DNA of 53,345 bases, taken from NCBI GenBank assembly GCA_016930185.1, contig JAFGHK010000008.1, positions 1-53,345 on the forward strand, written 5' to 3'. Positions 51,884-53,345 of the stretch are shown one piece after another. The stretch's first letter is position 1; every line of letters begins with the position of its first letter. The notes under the pieces were generated by a model. That model saw only the letters and a list, made by a program, of their open reading frames with translations. It made no database searches and had not been told where the DNA came from. This DNA is from Dehalococcoidales bacterium. GTDB taxonomy: Bacteria > Chloroflexota > Dehalococcoidia > Dehalococcoidales > RBG-16-60-22. The translations under genes and the position numbers were made by a program.

Positions 51884-51985
51884 ATTACACCCCACTTTTT
51901 ACTATTTATGAAACCCTCCCCATTGACTATCCAGCGTACTTGATGTACGTTATTATATATGGATTCACTTCGTGAGGTAGGATAA

Positions 51986-52465
51986 ATGTTCAAGAAAGTT
52001 ATCTTCGGGGCTTTATTATTAGTTATAGTCGTTTTTGCTTTCGGCTGTCCCTCGGCGAAGACAACAACAACGACACCACAGGCCAATGTACATACCATCA
52101 GCGAGACCACCATCTCGCCCAACTGGGCGATGAGGCAAATAGAAATCACGCTGGAAGGGGAGACCAAGATTGTACTTACCCTGGAGGACGGGGACAAAGT
52201 GGACGGCTTTTTCTACCTTACCTCCGGTGAAAATATAAGCTTCAGTATTTCCGGCACCTCGCTTATCTATGAATCCATAGCGACCGGCACGTCGGAAAAG
52301 AGCGTTTCTTCAGACCGGTTCTCCTTCACCGCCAGCCAGTCGCAGGGCCTGGCTTATACTCTCAAGCTCAAGCCCGAGAGTCAGGATGCCGCCAGCGCTA
52401 CCGTAGTTATCCAGCTTATTTATCCTGCCTCCGGTGAAATACTCATACCCATCGGGACAAAGTAG
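51986..52465 (+). CDS. Lipoprotein with a beta-rich (GOLD-like) domain
   Basis: 159 residues. The signal peptide MFKKVIFGALLLVIVVFAFGC gives a lipobox with the lipidated cysteine at 21, followed by a threonine-rich spacer. The mature part has an alternating beta pattern: LEDGDKVDGFFYLTSGENISFSISG, then SSDRFSFTASQSQGLAYTLKLKP and a final hydrophobic strand. This resembles GOLD-like domains common in surface proteins of Chloroflexota and archaea, but the match is by pattern only. Function unknown. It is followed 2 bases later by a membrane-protein gene, so the two are co-expressed. Confidence 0.75.
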   Translation: MFKKVIFGALLLVIVVFAFGCPSAKTTTTTPQANVHTISETTISPNWAMRQIEITLEGETKIVLTLEDGDKVDGFFYLTSGENISFSISGTSLIYESIATGTSEKSVSSDRFSFTASQSQGLAYTLKLKPESQDAASATVVIQLIYPASGEILIPIGTK

Positions 52466-52467
52466 CC

Positions 52468-53208
52468 GTGTCCAGTGTTTACTCACGCTTTCTCACCAGC
52501 TTTAATAAAACATGGCAGTCTTTCTATCAGGGGCTCAAGAGCAGAACCGTCAGGTCTATCGAGACTGAAATACTGCCGTTTTTACGTCGCTGGAATATCC
52601 ATACCGTCTTTGCCATAGCCGGCATCTTAGCCCCCTTGTTGCTCATTATCGGCGATATTTCGGCATCCGTAGTAGCCGGCGACTACAGCATGTTGCAGAA
52701 TTCCATAAGCAGCCTGGCTTTGACCAAAATAGGCTGGATGCAGACGATTGGCTTCCTTTTCCTGGGCCTGCTGGTAGAGGTATTCACCGCCGGACTTCTT
52801 TTCAATATCAGGGGGAAAAGACTATTCTATATTGGCATATTATTCTTTGTTATCTTCGGGTTTGCTTTACTGCTTATCGGGGCTTTCCGCACCGACCCCG
52901 TTGGCGCTGAGCGTACGATAGAAGGGAGAATCCACGGCCTGACCGCCCAGACCGCTTTCACGATATTCCCGGTAGCTTTGTTGTGCCTGCTTTCCAGCAT
53001 CAAAAACGACCCCAACTGGCAGCGTTTTTTCCGCTATACGCTGGTGACCCTGATTCTGGGGGTCGTCCTGATTATCGTTATCCGTGTTGCCCAAGAGCCG
53101 AACCAAGTTTTCGGCCTGATGGAGCGGTTAATTGTTCTTAACATGCTCGTCTGGGTGGAGGTAGCTGCCATCAATCTATTCGCCATGTCTCTCAAGAGGA
53201 ATAGCTAA
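52468..53208 (+). CDS. DUF998-family membrane protein
   Basis: 246 residues with about six membrane helices from residue 48 onward and a basic N-terminal tail in the cytoplasm. The pattern NSISSLALTKIGWMQTIGFLFLGLLVEVF, followed by FRTDPVGAERTIEGRIHGLTAQTAF, is that of DUF998, whose members have no firmly known role. GTG 52468 starts 2 bases after the lipoprotein stop, so translation is coupled. Together with the lipoprotein it could form a small envelope module. Confidence 0.82.
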   Translation: MSSVYSRFLTSFNKTWQSFYQGLKSRTVRSIETEILPFLRRWNIHTVFAIAGILAPLLLIIGDISASVVAGDYSMLQNSISSLALTKIGWMQTIGFLFLGLLVEVFTAGLLFNIRGKRLFYIGILFFVIFGFALLLIGAFRTDPVGAERTIEGRIHGLTAQTAFTIFPVALLCLLSSIKNDPNWQRFFRYTLVTLILGVVLIIVIRVAQEPNQVFGLMERLIVLNMLVWVEVAAINLFAMSLKRNS

Positions 53209-53306
53209 TTACGCCTCCTCCGCTTGACGCCTTATGTCCACTCTAGTATCATCTTATTGGCAATTGTAAAAACCGGAGAATATGCAAAAAGCGAGTGTGA
53301 TATCTA

Positions 53307-53345
53307 ATGATAGTCGAAATGCGGACGGGCGCCACTAAAAAAGAA
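53307..53345 (+). CDS. Probable start of DAHP synthase (aroF type), truncated by the window edge
   Basis: Only 13 codons are present, reading MIVEMRTGATKKE. This resembles the N-terminus of the small class I DAHP synthases (MIVVMKPGATEEEI), the first enzyme of the shikimate pathway. The frame stays open to the end. No good ribosome binding site precedes the ATG, and 13 residues are few, so the call is tentative. Confidence 0.5.
   Translation, partial: MIVEMRTGATKKE

Noticed and set aside
53282-53338. Short leader-peptide frame before the DAHP synthase start
   Set aside because: Eighteen codons without aromatic-residue runs or an attenuator hairpin; probably chance.

Overview
The window reads as a bacterial chromosome segment of moderate GC, densely coded and without rRNA, tRNA, CRISPR or insertion sequences. 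The gene set suggests a strictly or mostly anaerobic member of the Chloroflexota, most likely class Dehalococcoidia. It combines a RACo-type corrinoid activator, paired acyl-CoA dehydrogenases with an ETF, a proton-pumping pyrophosphatase, a Thermus-type EF-G-2, and a compact type IV pilus locus with no recognisable outer-membrane secretin or PilP, as expected of a single-membrane cell. This placement is inference from gene content; no 16S or marker-gene comparison was possible.

Layout. 1-2287: two adjacent acyl-CoA dehydrogenases, the first cut by the window edge. 2387-5461: a RACo-like iron-sulfur/ASKHA protein, a DUF169 protein and a small ABM-like protein. 5529-7760: a BioF2-type acyltransferase and a GT4 glycosyltransferase. 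7837-10103: a metallo-hydrolase, a PAP2-like membrane protein and a TraB/GumN lipoprotein. 10100-14737 (minus): an operon of uracil-DNA glycosylase, RNase J and FtsK, read from a good sigma70-type promoter. 14864-19787 (minus): ribF, tyrS, a class V aminotransferase and serA. 19926-21953: DUF1015 and a second metallo-hydrolase, divergent.

21960-25200 looks foreign: it holds a small basic protein with a 15-residue repeat, degenerate C-run/G-run repeats, and an AT-rich 822-residue protein that carries a DNA methyltransferase with a zinc ribbon and a C-terminal PD-(D/E)XK-like nuclease motif. 25261-29666 (minus): H+-pyrophosphatase, a PPOX-fold protein and an acyl-CoA ligase. 29898-33671 (plus): prfA-prmC, then etfB-etfA. 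33748-38974 (minus): EF-G-2, two nitroreductases, Pcm, a small tail-anchored protein and a XerC/D recombinase.

39292-47826 holds the type IV pilus genes: pilB, pilC, a pilO-like gene, a fused pilM-pilN and pilT in one plus-strand run, then an HDAC-like hydrolase, a prepilin on the opposite strand and the prepilin peptidase. 47909-53208: mfd, a hicB-hicA toxin-antitoxin pair, a lipoprotein and a DUF998 membrane protein. The last 39 bases appear to be the start of a DAHP synthase.

How they fit together. The acyl-CoA dehydrogenases, the acyl-CoA ligase and EtfAB form a plausible acyl-CoA oxidation route feeding electrons to ETF. Pyrophosphate released by the ligase and tRNA synthetases could energise the membrane through the pyrophosphatase. 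The most unusual loci are the fused methyltransferase-nuclease island, the PilM-PilN fusion, the orphan RACo-like activator and the HDAC-like protein that lacks the usual catalytic tyrosine loop.
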